Below, piece by piece: positions 1 through 9,100 of a stretch of 19,091 nucleotides of DNA. Source of the stretch: Verrucomicrobia bacterium UBA1412 (GTDB lineage Bacteria > Verrucomicrobiota > Verrucomicrobiia > Limisphaerales > UBA1412). Made by a program: the position numbers and the translations under genes. Positions within the stretch are counted from its first letter, which is position 1. Every line of letters starts with the position of its first letter. Location of the stretch: NCBI GenBank assembly GCA_002305615.1, contig DBPU01000054.1, positions 719 to 19,809 of the forward strand, given 5' to 3'. The notes under the pieces are model-generated. The model saw only the letters and a program-made list of their open reading frames with translations. It searched no databases and was not told the origin of the DNA.

Positions 1-303
1 GCCCACCCGAAGTGCGGGGTCCAGTGCTCCGGCAAAACCGCAGGTGAGTACGCATCCGGGTTTTTCTCCGCTGCTATTTATAAGCGCATTATCCCAGGCG
101 TCGCGGGTGCATTGGCTGCCCATGCCGCCTATAAAAATTCGCAGTGTGGCTTCTCCGCGGCTGAAGAGGACTCCCCTGCCCTCCCGCACTTGCTGAGGCT
201 TCCATCCCAGCGCGGGCAACGATTTCAGAAAAATCTGCGCCTCTTCTTTGACCGCAAAGAAGAGCCAGACAGGAGTGGGCAATAACGCAGGGGCAGCTGT
301 CAT
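1..303 (-). CDS. Nucleosidase/nucleoside phosphorylase family protein, N-terminal part (runs off the left edge)
   Basis: The minus-strand frame opens with ATG at 303 and stays open to base 1, so only the first 101 codons are visible and the C-terminus lies outside the window. A GGAG sits 8 bases before the ATG, and an in-frame TAG upstream rules out a longer form. The protein starts MTAAPALLPTPVWLFFAVKE, with FAVKEEAQ near residues 16-23. It then has IFIGGMGSQCTRDAWDNAL and LTCGFAGALDPALRVG. The alternation 'FA.KEEA' ... 'GGMG...' ... 'TCGFAGAL.P.L.VG' is typical of the PNP/UDP phosphorylase superfamily (MTA/SAH nucleosidase, futalosine hydrolase, hopanoid-associated phosphorylase). These enzymes cleave or phosphorolyse the glycosidic bond of nucleosides. 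The substrate cannot be assigned because the catalytic Asp region is missing. An overlapping 92-codon frame at 89-367 is a shadow. Confidence 0.72.
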   Translation of the reverse strand, partial: MTAAPALLPTPVWLFFAVKEEAQIFLKSLPALGWKPQQVREGRGVLFSRGEATLRIFIGGMGSQCTRDAWDNALINSSGEKPGCVLTCGFAGALDPALRVG

Positions 304-492
304 TTTGACGGCTCCACGGTAACTCTAGAGCGGGGGTGAAATCAAGAAACAAAAGAGCGGGGCTCATTTGATTTTTTCCCGAGATGTGCTATGTTGAAAG
401 TGGCTGAAGAACGAAAGTTTTTCAGGGGTCGGACTGCGGATGTCCAACACGTTATGCGAAAATGTGTGTGCTTTTGGAATGAAAGGCAAGTT

Positions 493-678
493 ATGGAAAG
501 AGAGCAGTTTTTATTCAAGATCCAGCCGGGCACTGGAAGACGGCCGTACCCCGTCGTGAGTCGCCGCCAGGGACAGTGGTGGTTCGAGCAGATTCGGAAA
601 GCCATTGATGAAGCCTGCGACCCCAGCGCCCGGCAAAGAAGGCCCGTGCAGCCCCAGTTGCCGCTCAAGATGAGTTAG
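493..678 (+). CDS. Small basic hypothetical protein with a WWFxQIRxxIDxA motif
   Basis: This is a 61-residue frame. I chose ATG 493 because AAAGG lies 7 bases upstream. The frame itself opens at ATG 391 with no visible ribosome site and an unconvincing N-terminus. The protein is rich in Arg, Gln and Pro. Its core reads 'GRRPYPVVSRRQ' then 'WWFEQIRKAIDEACDP', followed by a Pro/Gln tail (RRPVQPQLPL). I recall similarly sized Verrucomicrobiota proteins with RRPYPV...WWFxQMRxxVDxA and a proline-rich end, but I cannot verify this here. No membrane segment or signal peptide is seen. The function is unknown. A short GGCTC/GAGCC inverted repeat (678-695) follows the stop codon but has no T-tract. Confidence 0.5.
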   Translation: MEREQFLFKIQPGTGRRPYPVVSRRQGQWWFEQIRKAIDEACDPSARQRRPVQPQLPLKMS

Positions 679-786
679 GCTCTTTCTAATGAGCCGCGGG
701 AATGAGGAACCGAAACGGATCCGCAAGGGTTAGCGTCTTCTTAGGAAAGCTTCTGAAAAAGGGGCAGCCTGGTGTGTGCTATGGCT

Positions 787-1623
787 TCAGGTTTGAGGCG
801 AATCCGGTTTGCCGTAGCTCATGAGGGTGATGCCGATTTTTTTGGCGAAGTCGCAAACTTGAGGCTGATCCAGAAGAAGTGTTTTGTAGGCTTCAAAAAC
901 AATCCCGACCAATCCCCTGCCCTTGCAATTTTCCAGAGTTTTCATTCCGACGCACGGAATATCGAAGCGCATATCATGATTGTGACGGGCGACTTTGATT
1001 ACGACCGCACCCTTGCCTCCGGAAAGCTCAGCACCGCGGAGGATGCAGGCATCGGTCCCTTCCCAGCCTTCCACGGCCAGCGTGGTTCCTTCCTTGACGA
1101 CAACGGTCTGGCCAATTTCCAGTTTTGAGATGGCTTTGGCGATCTGGTAGCCGTACTCGGCATCGTCAAAAATCTGCTGGGTCGGTTTGGCACCGGCCAG
1201 AAATCCCTCAGCGGGCATGACCGGAGTGAGCCAGGGAACAGCGGAGATAAGCGTGACGCCCTCTTTGGCCAGTTCATCGCCCACGGCACCGAAGATCGTA
1301 TGAGCATTGCGTTTTTTCAGGCGCATCAGGGTCATGACGCCCCGCAAATCCGGGCGCACTTTGAAAAGATTGGAGGGTGCCACCTGCCCGGCCATGACGC
1401 AGCGGTCAATATTGCGATCGCTCAGGGCGTGAATCATTTTATTGAGCTGGCCGACCTTAACCCAGACAATCTCATCGACCAGAGAGGCCAGAGACGGATC
1501 GGTCTCTCCCTCAAAGGCAACTGCCACCAGATACTCGACACCCGCTTTGCGCGCCTGTTCGGCCACAACGAAGGGCAAATTCCTGTTGCCCGCCAATATT
1601 CCCAGTTTTTTAATCTTATCCAT
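787..1623 (-). CDS. lpxI: UDP-2,3-diacylglucosamine pyrophosphatase, LpxI type (DUF1009)
   Basis: A 278-residue cytoplasmic enzyme, close to the usual LpxI length. LpxI hydrolyses UDP-2,3-diacylglucosamine to lipid X and UMP in lipid A synthesis, replacing LpxH. Start ATG 1623 follows GGGAGGTG by 10 bases. The frame extends upstream to 1731, but that stretch is unlike the family and would run into pgi. The N-terminus (MDKIKKLGILAGNRNLPFVV) fits the LpxI N-domain 'lGiiAG.G.LP'. The middle has MAGQVAPSNLFKVRPDL and TIFGAVGDELAKEG. The C-domain has VVVKEGTTLAVEGWEGTDA and DMRFDIPCVG, containing the conserved Asp expected in the active site. The gene is divergent from pgi across about 110 bp and stands apart from other lipid A genes. 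It implies an outer membrane with lipid A. Confidence 0.88.
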   Translation of the reverse strand: MDKIKKLGILAGNRNLPFVVAEQARKAGVEYLVAVAFEGETDPSLASLVDEIVWVKVGQLNKMIHALSDRNIDRCVMAGQVAPSNLFKVRPDLRGVMTLMRLKKRNAHTIFGAVGDELAKEGVTLISAVPWLTPVMPAEGFLAGAKPTQQIFDDAEYGYQIAKAISKLEIGQTVVVKEGTTLAVEGWEGTDACILRGAELSGGKGAVVIKVARHNHDMRFDIPCVGMKTLENCKGRGLVGIVFEAYKTLLLDQPQVCDFAKKIGITLMSYGKPDSPQT

Positions 1624-1732
1624 CGCTCTTGCGCACCTCCCAGAGAGTAACATCCCCGGGGGTTCTTCCAAATAAAAATCTCCACTCCCGGGCGTTTGTG
1701 TGTTACCTTGCTTGCCGTTGGAGAACGACAAA

Positions 1733-3352
1733 ATGAAGTGTTCAAAAGATCAGAAAGCACTCTGGGAGCGATTCCAGAAGTATTATAGAGAGTACCCCGA
1801 GTTGGAATTGAGTCTGGATATCAGCCGGATGAATTTCCCGGACGATTTTTTCGAGAAGATGAAACAGCCTATCCAGAACGCCTTTGACGAGATGGCTCAG
1901 CTGGAGGCAGGGCAGATCGCCAACCCGGATGAAAACCGGATGGTGGGCCACTATTGGCTGCGGAATGGCAACCTGGCGCCTAATGAAGAGATCGCCAAGT
2001 CGATAAAAGAGGCACGGGCTCAGATCGAAGAGTTCGTTGATAGCATTCACGAAGGTGAAATCGAAGGCGAAGGCGGTCCCTTCAAAAACATTCTCTTGAT
2101 CGGTATCGGCGGCTCGGCGCTGGGACCTCAGTTTGTCTCACGCGCTCTGAGCAATCCGGGCAGAGACCCGATGCGGCTCTTCTGCTTTGACAATACCGAC
2201 CCCGAGTCGATGGACGATATTTTCTGCGAGATTGGCGACGAGCTGGACCAGACCCTCTGCGTTGTCATCTCCAAATCCGGCGGCACCAAAGAGACCCGCA
2301 ACGGAATGCTGGAAGCCCAGGCGGCTTATGAGAAACGGGGGCTTTTCTTTGGAGACCATGCCGTGGCAGTGACCATGGATGGAAGCGCCCTTTCCGCCCT
2401 GGCAGATGAAAATTTCTGGCTGGAAACCTTCCCGATGTGGGACTGGGTCGGCGGACGTACAAGCCAGACCTCTGCGGTGGGGCTCCTGGTGGCGGCCTTG
2501 CAGGGAATCGATATTGATGACTTCCTGGATGGCGCGGCAGCGTGCGACGAGCGTACCCGCCAGGCCAATCTGGACAACCCGGCCATGCTTCTGGCGCTGA
2601 TGTGGTACTATATCGGCCAGGGTAAGGGTCTCAAGGATATGGTAATTCTGCCCTACAAGGACCGGCTGGAGCTCTTTTCGCGCTACTTGCAGCAGCTCAT
2701 TATGGAGTCGCTGGGTAAGGCGCTGGACCGGGACGGCAAAGAAGTGCAGCAGGGAATTGCGGTATACGGAAACAAGGGCAGCACTGACCAACATGCTTTC
2801 GTTCAACAACTTAGAGACGGTATTAACAACTTTTTCGTGACTTTTATTGAGGTCCTGAGAGACCGCCAGACGACGAGCATTCAGGTCGAGCCGGGGATTT
2901 GCTCCGGGGATTACCTGCAGGGATTCTTCCTGGGAACTCGTGAGGCGCTTTATGAGAACGGGCGCGAATCGATTACGCTGACCATTGAAGAAGTGACACC
3001 TTTCAATGTGGGTGTCCTCATTGCACTCTATGAACGCGCGGTCGGTTTCTATGCCTCGCTGATTCATATTAATGCCTACCATCAACCGGGTGTGGAAGCC
3101 GGCAAGAAGGCGGCCACCGAGATACTGAAGCTCAAGGCGAAGGTGCAGGCCTATCTTATTGAGCATCGGGTAAGCAAGCCCGATCCGAAGAACTCGCACA
3201 CGGCGGAGGCGATTGCCCGTGAAATCGGTGCACCGGATAAGGCGGAGCTGGTTTTCAAGGTTTGCGAGCATCTGGCCTCGAATCCGGACCGCTACGTTCA
3301 GAAGTATTTCCAGGATGAGGCGACGAAGGCGACTTATCAGATTGTCTGCTAA
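1733..3352 (+). CDS. pgi: Glucose-6-phosphate isomerase
   Basis: A 539-residue full-length phosphoglucose isomerase interconverting glucose-6-phosphate and fructose-6-phosphate. ATG 1733 is chosen because GGAG at 1720-1723 precedes it. A longer GTG frame from 1700 would have that ribosome site inside it. Motifs in order are the substrate loop GIGGSALGPQFVSRAL, ISKSGGTKETRN (sugar-phosphate binding), and ESLGKALDRDG with the catalytic Glu. Next come GNKGSTDQHAFVQQLRDG with the catalytic His and HINAYHQPGVEAGKKAA with the C-terminal Lys. The 'STDQHAFVQQLRDG.NNFF.TFIEV' form resembles the cyanobacterial/chlamydial-type enzyme rather than E. coli Pgi. The gene is monocistronic, closed by the terminator at 3400-3437. 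A 377-codon antisense frame inside it is a coding shadow. Confidence 0.96.
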   Translation: MKCSKDQKALWERFQKYYREYPELELSLDISRMNFPDDFFEKMKQPIQNAFDEMAQLEAGQIANPDENRMVGHYWLRNGNLAPNEEIAKSIKEARAQIEEFVDSIHEGEIEGEGGPFKNILLIGIGGSALGPQFVSRALSNPGRDPMRLFCFDNTDPESMDDIFCEIGDELDQTLCVVISKSGGTKETRNGMLEAQAAYEKRGLFFGDHAVAVTMDGSALSALADENFWLETFPMWDWVGGRTSQTSAVGLLVAALQGIDIDDFLDGAAACDERTRQANLDNPAMLLALMWYYIGQGKGLKDMVILPYKDRLELFSRYLQQLIMESLGKALDRDGKEVQQGIAVYGNKGSTDQHAFVQQLRDGINNFFVTFIEVLRDRQTTSIQVEPGICSGDYLQGFFLGTREALYENGRESITLTIEEVTPFNVGVLIALYERAVGFYASLIHINAYHQPGVEAGKKAATEILKLKAKVQAYLIEHRVSKPDPKNSHTAEAIAREIGAPDKAELVFKVCEHLASNPDRYVQKYFQDEATKATYQIVC

Positions 3353-3399
3353 GGAATGCGCTCTGCCGCTTGAATAGAGAAGGGCGGCTGAGTGAAGAG

Positions 3400-3437
3400 A
3401 ATCCCCGGGGTTAAAGAAGGCTCCGGGGATTTTTTTT
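3400..3437 (+). terminator. Rho-independent terminator after pgi
   Basis: The perfect 9-bp stem AATCCCCGG / CCGGGGATT (3400-3408 with 3423-3431) has a 14-base loop. It runs directly into eight T residues (3430-3437). It lies 48 bases after the pgi stop codon. Confidence 0.93.
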
Positions 3438-3489
3438 GGTTTTATCTCTTTTGTGTGTTTTCTGAGTTGAGCGGTTTTCGGAGAAATTT

Positions 3490-3505
3490 TGTTCCACGTG
3501 GAACA
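3490..3505. promoter_or_regulatory. parS: parS centromere site (ParB binding), copy 1
   Basis: TGTTCCACGTGGAACA is a perfect 16-bp palindrome. It matches the bacterial parS consensus TGTTNCACGTGNAACA and is the variant described in pseudomonads. Chromosomal parS sites load ParB for origin segregation and condensin recruitment. The site is non-coding and lies 53 bases after the pgi terminator T-tract. Confidence 0.9.
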
Positions 3506-3823
3506 GAGAGGAAGGGTTAAATTCGGAGGACGGCTCCCCTCACCTTTTTCTTAATTTGTTTCTGTAATAGGCTATATAATTAAATCTAATATAAAGGCGA
3601 TTTTGCGATAAAACGCTTTAAAAGGCTCTCTGAGCCCTCGGGAGTGTCCTGAATATGACGACAGCCGAGAAAATGGGTCAGAAAATGACTTCAAATTTCG
3701 AAGAGGACTCTTTGGGGGGGGGTGAACTCCCCTCGCCTGCCGCTTTTCGGGTGATGTCGTTCGGTTTCGGGAACCTGATTTCGAGGTCAGAATGGGATGA
3801 GCTGCGAAAATTGACTCAGACTT

Positions 3824-3839
3824 TGTTCCACGTGGAACA
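3824..3839. promoter_or_regulatory. parS: parS centromere site (ParB binding), copy 2
   Basis: This is the same 16-bp palindrome as copy 1, extended by one further matching pair to 18 bp (TTGTTCCACGTGGAACAA, 3823-3840). It lies 334 bp from copy 1 and 170 bp before mnmG. Two exact copies in one short gap make chance very unlikely. Confidence 0.9.
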
Positions 3840-4009
3840 ATTCCACTCAATTTTCTCCCCGAATCCCCTCCTCCCACGTTTCAATATTTCCGCCTCTTCC
3901 CGTTTTTTTTAGTTTTTGTGGGTTTTCCCGCATTCTCACTCCCCCTTGGTTGATTCTTTACAGAATGGGGCTTTCGTTTTACTCTCTTTAGCGGGGGTGT
4001 TTTGATCCA

Positions 4010-5926
4010 GTGAATAGATTCCCAGTTGAATACGATATTATTGTGGTAGGTGCCGGTCATGCCGGTATCGAGGCTGCGCTTGCTTCCGCACGGATGGGAG
4101 CGCAAACGCTTTTACTCACCCTGAACCTGGATACCGTGGGCCAGCTTTCCTGCAATCCTGCCATGGGTGGGCTCGCAAAAACGCATCTTGCCCGCGAAAT
4201 TGATGCTCTGGGGGGCGAAATCGCCAAGCTCACTGATATGTCGGCCATTCAATTTCGGATGCTGAATACCCGCAAAGGGCCTTCGGTGCGGGCGCAGCGT
4301 GCACAATGCGACAAAAAAGCCTATCAATTCCTGGCCAAATGGGTCTGCGAGCGTGAACCGAACCTGGATATAAAGCAGGCCAAGGCACTCGGCGTGATCG
4401 TGGAGCAGGGTAGGGCGGTCGGCGTGCGGACCTCTCTGGCGATGGATTTCTACGGGAAAGCGGTCATCGTTACGGCGGGAACCTTTCTGCGCGGTTTGAT
4501 GCATATTGGCCTCAACCAGATTCAAGGGGGACGCTTGGGCGACGATGCCTCCAATGAGCTTTCGGCCTCTTTGATCGAAGCGGGTCTGAAACTGGGACGC
4601 CTCAAGACCGGGACGCCCTGCCGATTGAATCGGCGCTCGATTGATTTTACCAAGTGTACAGAGCAGCCGGGGGAAGAACCCCCTTACTGGTTTACCTATT
4701 GGCGCGAGGATCTCTTTAACGGCCGCTACCTCCATGAGGAAGGGTTGAACCCGCAAGAAAAGAATTCAACCGCAGGGGAGGGGAGCCCACTCTATCCGCC
4801 CGGCTCGGTCCTGGCACGGTTGGGGCATCAGATTCCCTGCCACATGACGGCGACGACACCGGCGACGAAGAAGCTGATTCAGGATAATCTCCATTTGTCG
4901 CCGCTCTATGCCGGGGTGATCGAGGGGATCGGGACCCGGTATTGTCCCTCGATTGAGGATAAAATCGTCAAATTTTCTACCAAGGAATCTCATCAATTAT
5001 TCCTTGAGCCGGAAGGGCTTAGGACAGAAGAGATCTACATCAACGGTCTTTCCACTTCGCTGCCTTTCCCCGTGCAGCTCGCGATGCTTCGCACGGTGCC
5101 GGGGCTGGAAAATGCCCAGGTGATGCGTCCGGCTTATGCAGTGGAGTATGATTATGCGGATCCGACACAGCTCCAACCCACTCTGGAGACCAAGTGCTGC
5201 GAGAATCTCTATCTGGCGGGGCAGGTCAACGGGACCTCGGGATATGAAGAGGCTGCGGCACAGGGTTTGATGGCCGGGATGAACGCCGCGCTGAAGCTGG
5301 CCGGCAAATCGCCGGTGGTTTTGAGGCGCGATCAGGCCTATATTGGGGTGTTGATTGATGACCTGGTGACGAAGGGTGCGATTGAGCCCTACCGGATGTT
5401 TACTTCCCGGGCGGAGTATCGTCTGCTCCTGCGTCAGGATAATGCGGACGAGAGGCTGTCGCAGATTGGCTACGAGGCCGGGTTGCTCCCTGAGCGGCAT
5501 TATCGCCATTTCCGGGCGAAGATGCAGGCAGTGGAAGAGGAGTTGCAGCGGCTCTCGGTCGAAAAAGAGGGCGGCATTCCGTTATCGCAGATTCTTAAGC
5601 GCCCGGAGGTTCATTATCGGGAGCTCGAAAAGCGCAATCCCGATCTTCCCGAGGCGGTCATCGAACAGGTGGAGCTGCGGATTAAATACGAGGGCTATAT
5701 TCATCGCCAGGATGAGGAGGTCCGCAAGTTCCAGAGCCTGGAATCCAAGCAGATCCCTGATTGGCTCGATTACAACGCGATCTCGAGCCTGAGCTTTGAG
5801 GGCCGCCAGAAATTACTTCGGATTCAGCCGCTTACGTTGGGTCAAGCCAGCCGCATATCCGGTGTGACGCCTGCGGACGTGGGTTTGCTCATGGTCTGGA
5901 TGAAGCGCGGTAAGCCGCAGCAGTAG
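4010..5926 (+). CDS. mnmG: tRNA uridine-5-carboxymethylaminomethyl modification enzyme MnmG (GidA)
   Basis: A 638-residue FAD protein which, with the GTPase MnmE, installs cmnm5 or nm5 groups on U34 of tRNAs reading NNA/NNG codons. The start is GTG 4010; a GGGGGTG about 11 bases upstream is the only ribosome-site candidate. The FAD dinucleotide fold is VVGAGHAGIEAALASARMG (residues 10-28). Family signatures follow: CNPAMGGLAKTHLAREIDALGGE, RKGPSVRAQRAQCDKKAY, PSIEDKIVKF and LAGQVNGTSGYEEAAAQGLMAG. The C-terminal MnmE-interacting domain (LDYNAISSLSFEGRQKL...RISGVTPADVGLL) is complete. In many bacteria gidA sits next to rsmG-parA-parB near oriC. Here none of these follows directly, but the two upstream parS sites recall that arrangement. 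Confidence 0.97.
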   Translation: MNRFPVEYDIIVVGAGHAGIEAALASARMGAQTLLLTLNLDTVGQLSCNPAMGGLAKTHLAREIDALGGEIAKLTDMSAIQFRMLNTRKGPSVRAQRAQCDKKAYQFLAKWVCEREPNLDIKQAKALGVIVEQGRAVGVRTSLAMDFYGKAVIVTAGTFLRGLMHIGLNQIQGGRLGDDASNELSASLIEAGLKLGRLKTGTPCRLNRRSIDFTKCTEQPGEEPPYWFTYWREDLFNGRYLHEEGLNPQEKNSTAGEGSPLYPPGSVLARLGHQIPCHMTATTPATKKLIQDNLHLSPLYAGVIEGIGTRYCPSIEDKIVKFSTKESHQLFLEPEGLRTEEIYINGLSTSLPFPVQLAMLRTVPGLENAQVMRPAYAVEYDYADPTQLQPTLETKCCENLYLAGQVNGTSGYEEAAAQGLMAGMNAALKLAGKSPVVLRRDQAYIGVLIDDLVTKGAIEPYRMFTSRAEYRLLLRQDNADERLSQIGYEAGLLPERHYRHFRAKMQAVEEELQRLSVEKEGGIPLSQILKRPEVHYRELEKRNPDLPEAVIEQVELRIKYEGYIHRQDEEVRKFQSLESKQIPDWLDYNAISSLSFEGRQKLLRIQPLTLGQASRISGVTPADVGLLMVWMKRGKPQQ

Positions 5927-5958
5927 GGCAGGGGAGTTTTCTCAAAAGACCATACCGG

Positions 5959-5982
5959 CCATACCAGTTTAGTATGGTTTCT
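5959..5982 (+). terminator. Probable terminator after mnmG
   Basis: The inverted repeat CCATAC / GTATGG (5959-5964 with 5972-5977) has a 7-base loop and is followed by TTTCT. The stem is short and the T-run weak, so this is a modest candidate. It is placed about 30 bases after the stop codon. Confidence 0.5.
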
Positions 5983-6039
5983 AACCTTCTTGTTTTCAGA
6001 TAGTTCTGAATTATTTTCAATTTTTTCAAGAAAAATAAG

Positions 6040-6077
6040 GTCTAAAAATTTGTCTAAAAATATATATGTGCTAGGTT
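6040..6077 (+). promoter_or_regulatory. Possible promoter and direct repeat upstream of the giant gene
   Basis: GTCTAAAAAT occurs twice (6040-6049 and 6052-6061) at a 12-bp period in a very AT-rich tract, a plausible activator or repressor site. A weak -35/-10 pair TTGTCT (6050-6055) and TAGGTT (6072-6077) with a 16-bp spacer overlaps it. That would leave a leader of about 100 bases before the start codon. The assignment is tentative. Confidence 0.25.
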
Positions 6078-6178
6078 AATGGTGTATGCTCGCTTACAAA
6101 GAGGCGGTCTTTTGTGCGGCGGTTCAGGTATTTCTATATACTTCTGAGACGTCTCGGGCGATTCCAACCTAAACATAT

Positions 6179-9100
6179 ATGTACATTATGAATAACGGTG
6201 CAAAAAAAGGGTCCTTGTCTTCCCAAAAGGGATACTGGAAGAGGGGGCTGACTTCACTTGTGCTGACGGCGTTAGCCCTCGGCGCAGCGAGTTACTCCCA
6301 AGCGGCGGTTGTCAGTGATGAAGCCGGTCTGAGAGCAGCTATTACTACGAAGGATAGCGCTATTACTATCCCGGCAGGGGCGACGATCACGCTGACCCTG
6401 CCGCTGCCCACAATTAACTATGACACCACGATTTCGGGCGCCTTTGACGGCAGCTCGGTGATTGATGGCGCCGGAGCGTACCCAGCCTTTGAAATAACGG
6501 TGGGTGCGAATGTGACGATTCAAGGCCTGACGGTTCAAAACAGCCGTTTGACCGGAGCAGCTAGGAAGGGCGGTGCCGCTATTTCCAACGCGGGTAACCT
6601 GACTGTCAGCGAATGTCACTTCCTGAACAACGTTGTCGATGTTGCCGGAGTGAATACGACGGCTGCATTGGGCGGTGCTCTCTTCAGCAATGGTACGCTG
6701 AGTCTTCAGAATTCTTCATTTTTCAACAATACCGCGCTGGGTGCTAGCGGCCGCGTGACGCCTCAAGGTAACCTGGCTCCGACTGTTGCAGCGGGCGGTG
6801 CTGTATATATTGAGGGAACCGGCAACGTACTGAACTGTACCTTCAGCGGCAACTTGGCTAAGGGCGGTGACGGTGTCGGCAAAGATCCCAAGATCGCCTC
6901 CAGTGCAGGAGCTCACTCCTACGGCGGCGCCCTGAGCGTTGATTCAGGTGCGACAGCGACGTTGGGTTTCCTGACCATTATCAATAACGAGGCCAAGGGC
7001 GGTAATACAGAAATATCCTCCGGCGGTGGAACGACCGGCGGCGGTATCGGCTTTGGCGGCGCGATCAGCTCCGGAAGCACCAAGACGACGATTCAGAACA
7101 ATATCTTCAGCGGCAGCAAAGAAACCAGTGGAACAGTCGTTCTGCCTGCAAGCAGCAGCATGAAGCCTGATGTCGACGGTGACTTTACTGACGGAGGCGG
7201 CAACTTGTTTAATTCCGCTGCCAGCGTGGTCAAACCGATGACGAAGGCACTGAACGGCACGCAGGTTTTTCCCATTGACAAGAGCAGCCCCGCTTACAAT
7301 CAAGCGGTGGTGGTTGCTTCCGTAACCCGTGACCAGCGCGGCATTTCTCGTCCGCGTGCGGCCGTGGGTACCGGAACCGGTTTTGATATCGGTGCTTATC
7401 AGCTGGGTGTGTGGACCGTGACTGCCGACAGCAAGGTACGTCCCTACAATACAGTCAATCCTGCTCTGACCTACACGGTTCGCGATCCTTATCTAAACAT
7501 CGTGAGCGTGAGCGGCAATGCGGATATCAGCACGACGGCGATAACTTCGAGTCCGGTGGGTAGCTATCCCATTACGGTATCCCAGGGAACACTGGATTCT
7601 GCCAATGATTACGTTTTCGTGGGTGCGACCCTGACAGTGACTCCGGTTCCTCTGATTGTAACGGCTGACGACAAGAGCCGTCCCTACAACACGGAAAACC
7701 CGGCGCTGACCTATGTCATTACGAACACCAGCGGAGCGCCTGTGGCGGTTTCTGGCTCGGCAGCCTTGAGCACGACAGCGGTCAAGACGAGTCCGGCGGG
7801 AAGCTATCCCATCAGCGTGGCGCAAGGCACCTTGGACAGCAACTATACCTATACTTTTGTGCCGGGCACCTTGACGGTGACCAAACCGGCCCTGACGGTG
7901 ACAGCTGACGATAAAGTGCGTCCCTACAACACGGCCAACCCGACTCTGACCTATGTGGTTAGAGACAGCGGAGGAGCCGTGGTTGCGGTTTCGGGCACAG
8001 CGGCCCTGAGCACGACAGCAGTGACGACGAGCCCTGTGGGTGCGTACCCCATTGCGGTAACCCAGGGCACTCTGGATAATAACTATACCTATACTTTCGT
8101 ACCGGGTACCTTGACTGTGACTCCGGCAGCCCTCATCGTGACTGCGGATAACAAGAGCCGCCTGTACAATACGGCCAATCCGACTCTCACCTATACGGTG
8201 AAGAATAGCAGCGGAGCCGAGGTAGCGGTCTCGGGCACAGCGGCCTTGAGCACCACAGCGGTGACGACGAGCCCTGTGGGTAATTATCCTATTACGGTAT
8301 CCCAGGGAACTCTGGAGACCAACTATACCTACACCTTCATCCCGGGCACACTGACAATTACCCGTCCGGCTTTGACAGTGACTGCGGACGACAAGAGCCG
8401 TGCTTATAACACGCCCAACCCTGCATTGACCTATACGGTAACCGATGGCAGCGGAGCGGTGGTAGCGGTTTCGGGTACGGCAGCCCTGAGTACGACGGCG
8501 GTAACGACGAGCCCTGTGGGGAGCTATCCGATTTCGGTCTCTCAGGGAACGTTGGATAACAACTACACCTATACGTTTGTACCGGGAACTCTGACAGTGG
8601 TACCTGCGGGTCTCATTGTGAGTGCGGACAATAAGAGCCGTCTCTATAATACGGATAATCCGCCCCTGACCTATGTGATTACCGACAGCTTCGGCACGGT
8701 GGTTGCAGTTTCGGGAACTCCGGCCTTGAGCACTACGGCGGTCAAGACGAGCCCGGTGGGCAGCTACCCGATTTCAGTGGCTCAGGGTTCGCTGGATAGC
8801 AATTACAGCTATACGTTTATCCCGGGTACACTGACGGTGACTCCGGCACCTCTGACGGTAACGGCCGATGATAAGAGCCGTCCCTACAATACAGCCAACC
8901 CGACTCTGACCTATGTGGTGAGAGATAGCGGCGGCAAAGTAGTCACGGTATCCGGTGCGGCAGCATTGAGCACCACGGCAGTGACGACAAGCCCGGTGGG
9001 AACCTATCCCATCGCGGTAACTCAGGGGACTCTGGATTCGAACTACAGCTACACGTTCGTCAATGGTACGCTAACGGTAACTCCGGCCGCCCTCATCGTG

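Larger units (their letters stand above)
3353..4009. other. Non-coding intergenic region with two parS sites
   Basis: These 657 bp between pgi and mnmG hold the pgi terminator, two parS palindromes and a strongly AT-rich stretch around 3544-3615. They also hold a run of nine G (3714-3722) and an unpaired T8 (3903-3910). I see no convincing gene. The frames at 3655-3912 (+) and 3572-3877 (-) have no family features, and both read through the parS site as LFHVEQ and VPRGT. I looked for DnaA boxes (TTATNCACA) on both strands and found none I would defend, so this is not shown to be the origin itself. Confidence 0.7.

Noticed and set aside
89..367. 92-codon minus-strand frame
   Set aside because: The neighbouring frame (1-303) carries clear nucleosidase-family motifs and a ribosome site; this one is its shadow.
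2138..3271. 377-codon frame antisense to pgi
   Set aside because: It lies entirely opposite a conserved enzyme gene, has no recognisable motif, and is explained by codon bias of pgi.
3544..3615. AT-rich stretch as replication origin unwinding element
   Set aside because: No DnaA-box cluster is visible on either strand; parS alone does not define oriC.
3714..3722. Run of nine G as a phase-variation tract
   Set aside because: It is in non-coding DNA away from any promoter or reading frame I accept, so nothing would be switched.
3572..3912. Two overlapping frames (3655-3912 plus, 3572-3877 minus) in the pgi-mnmG gap
   Set aside because: No ribosome site or family signature, low-complexity ends, and both include a parS palindrome read as residues.
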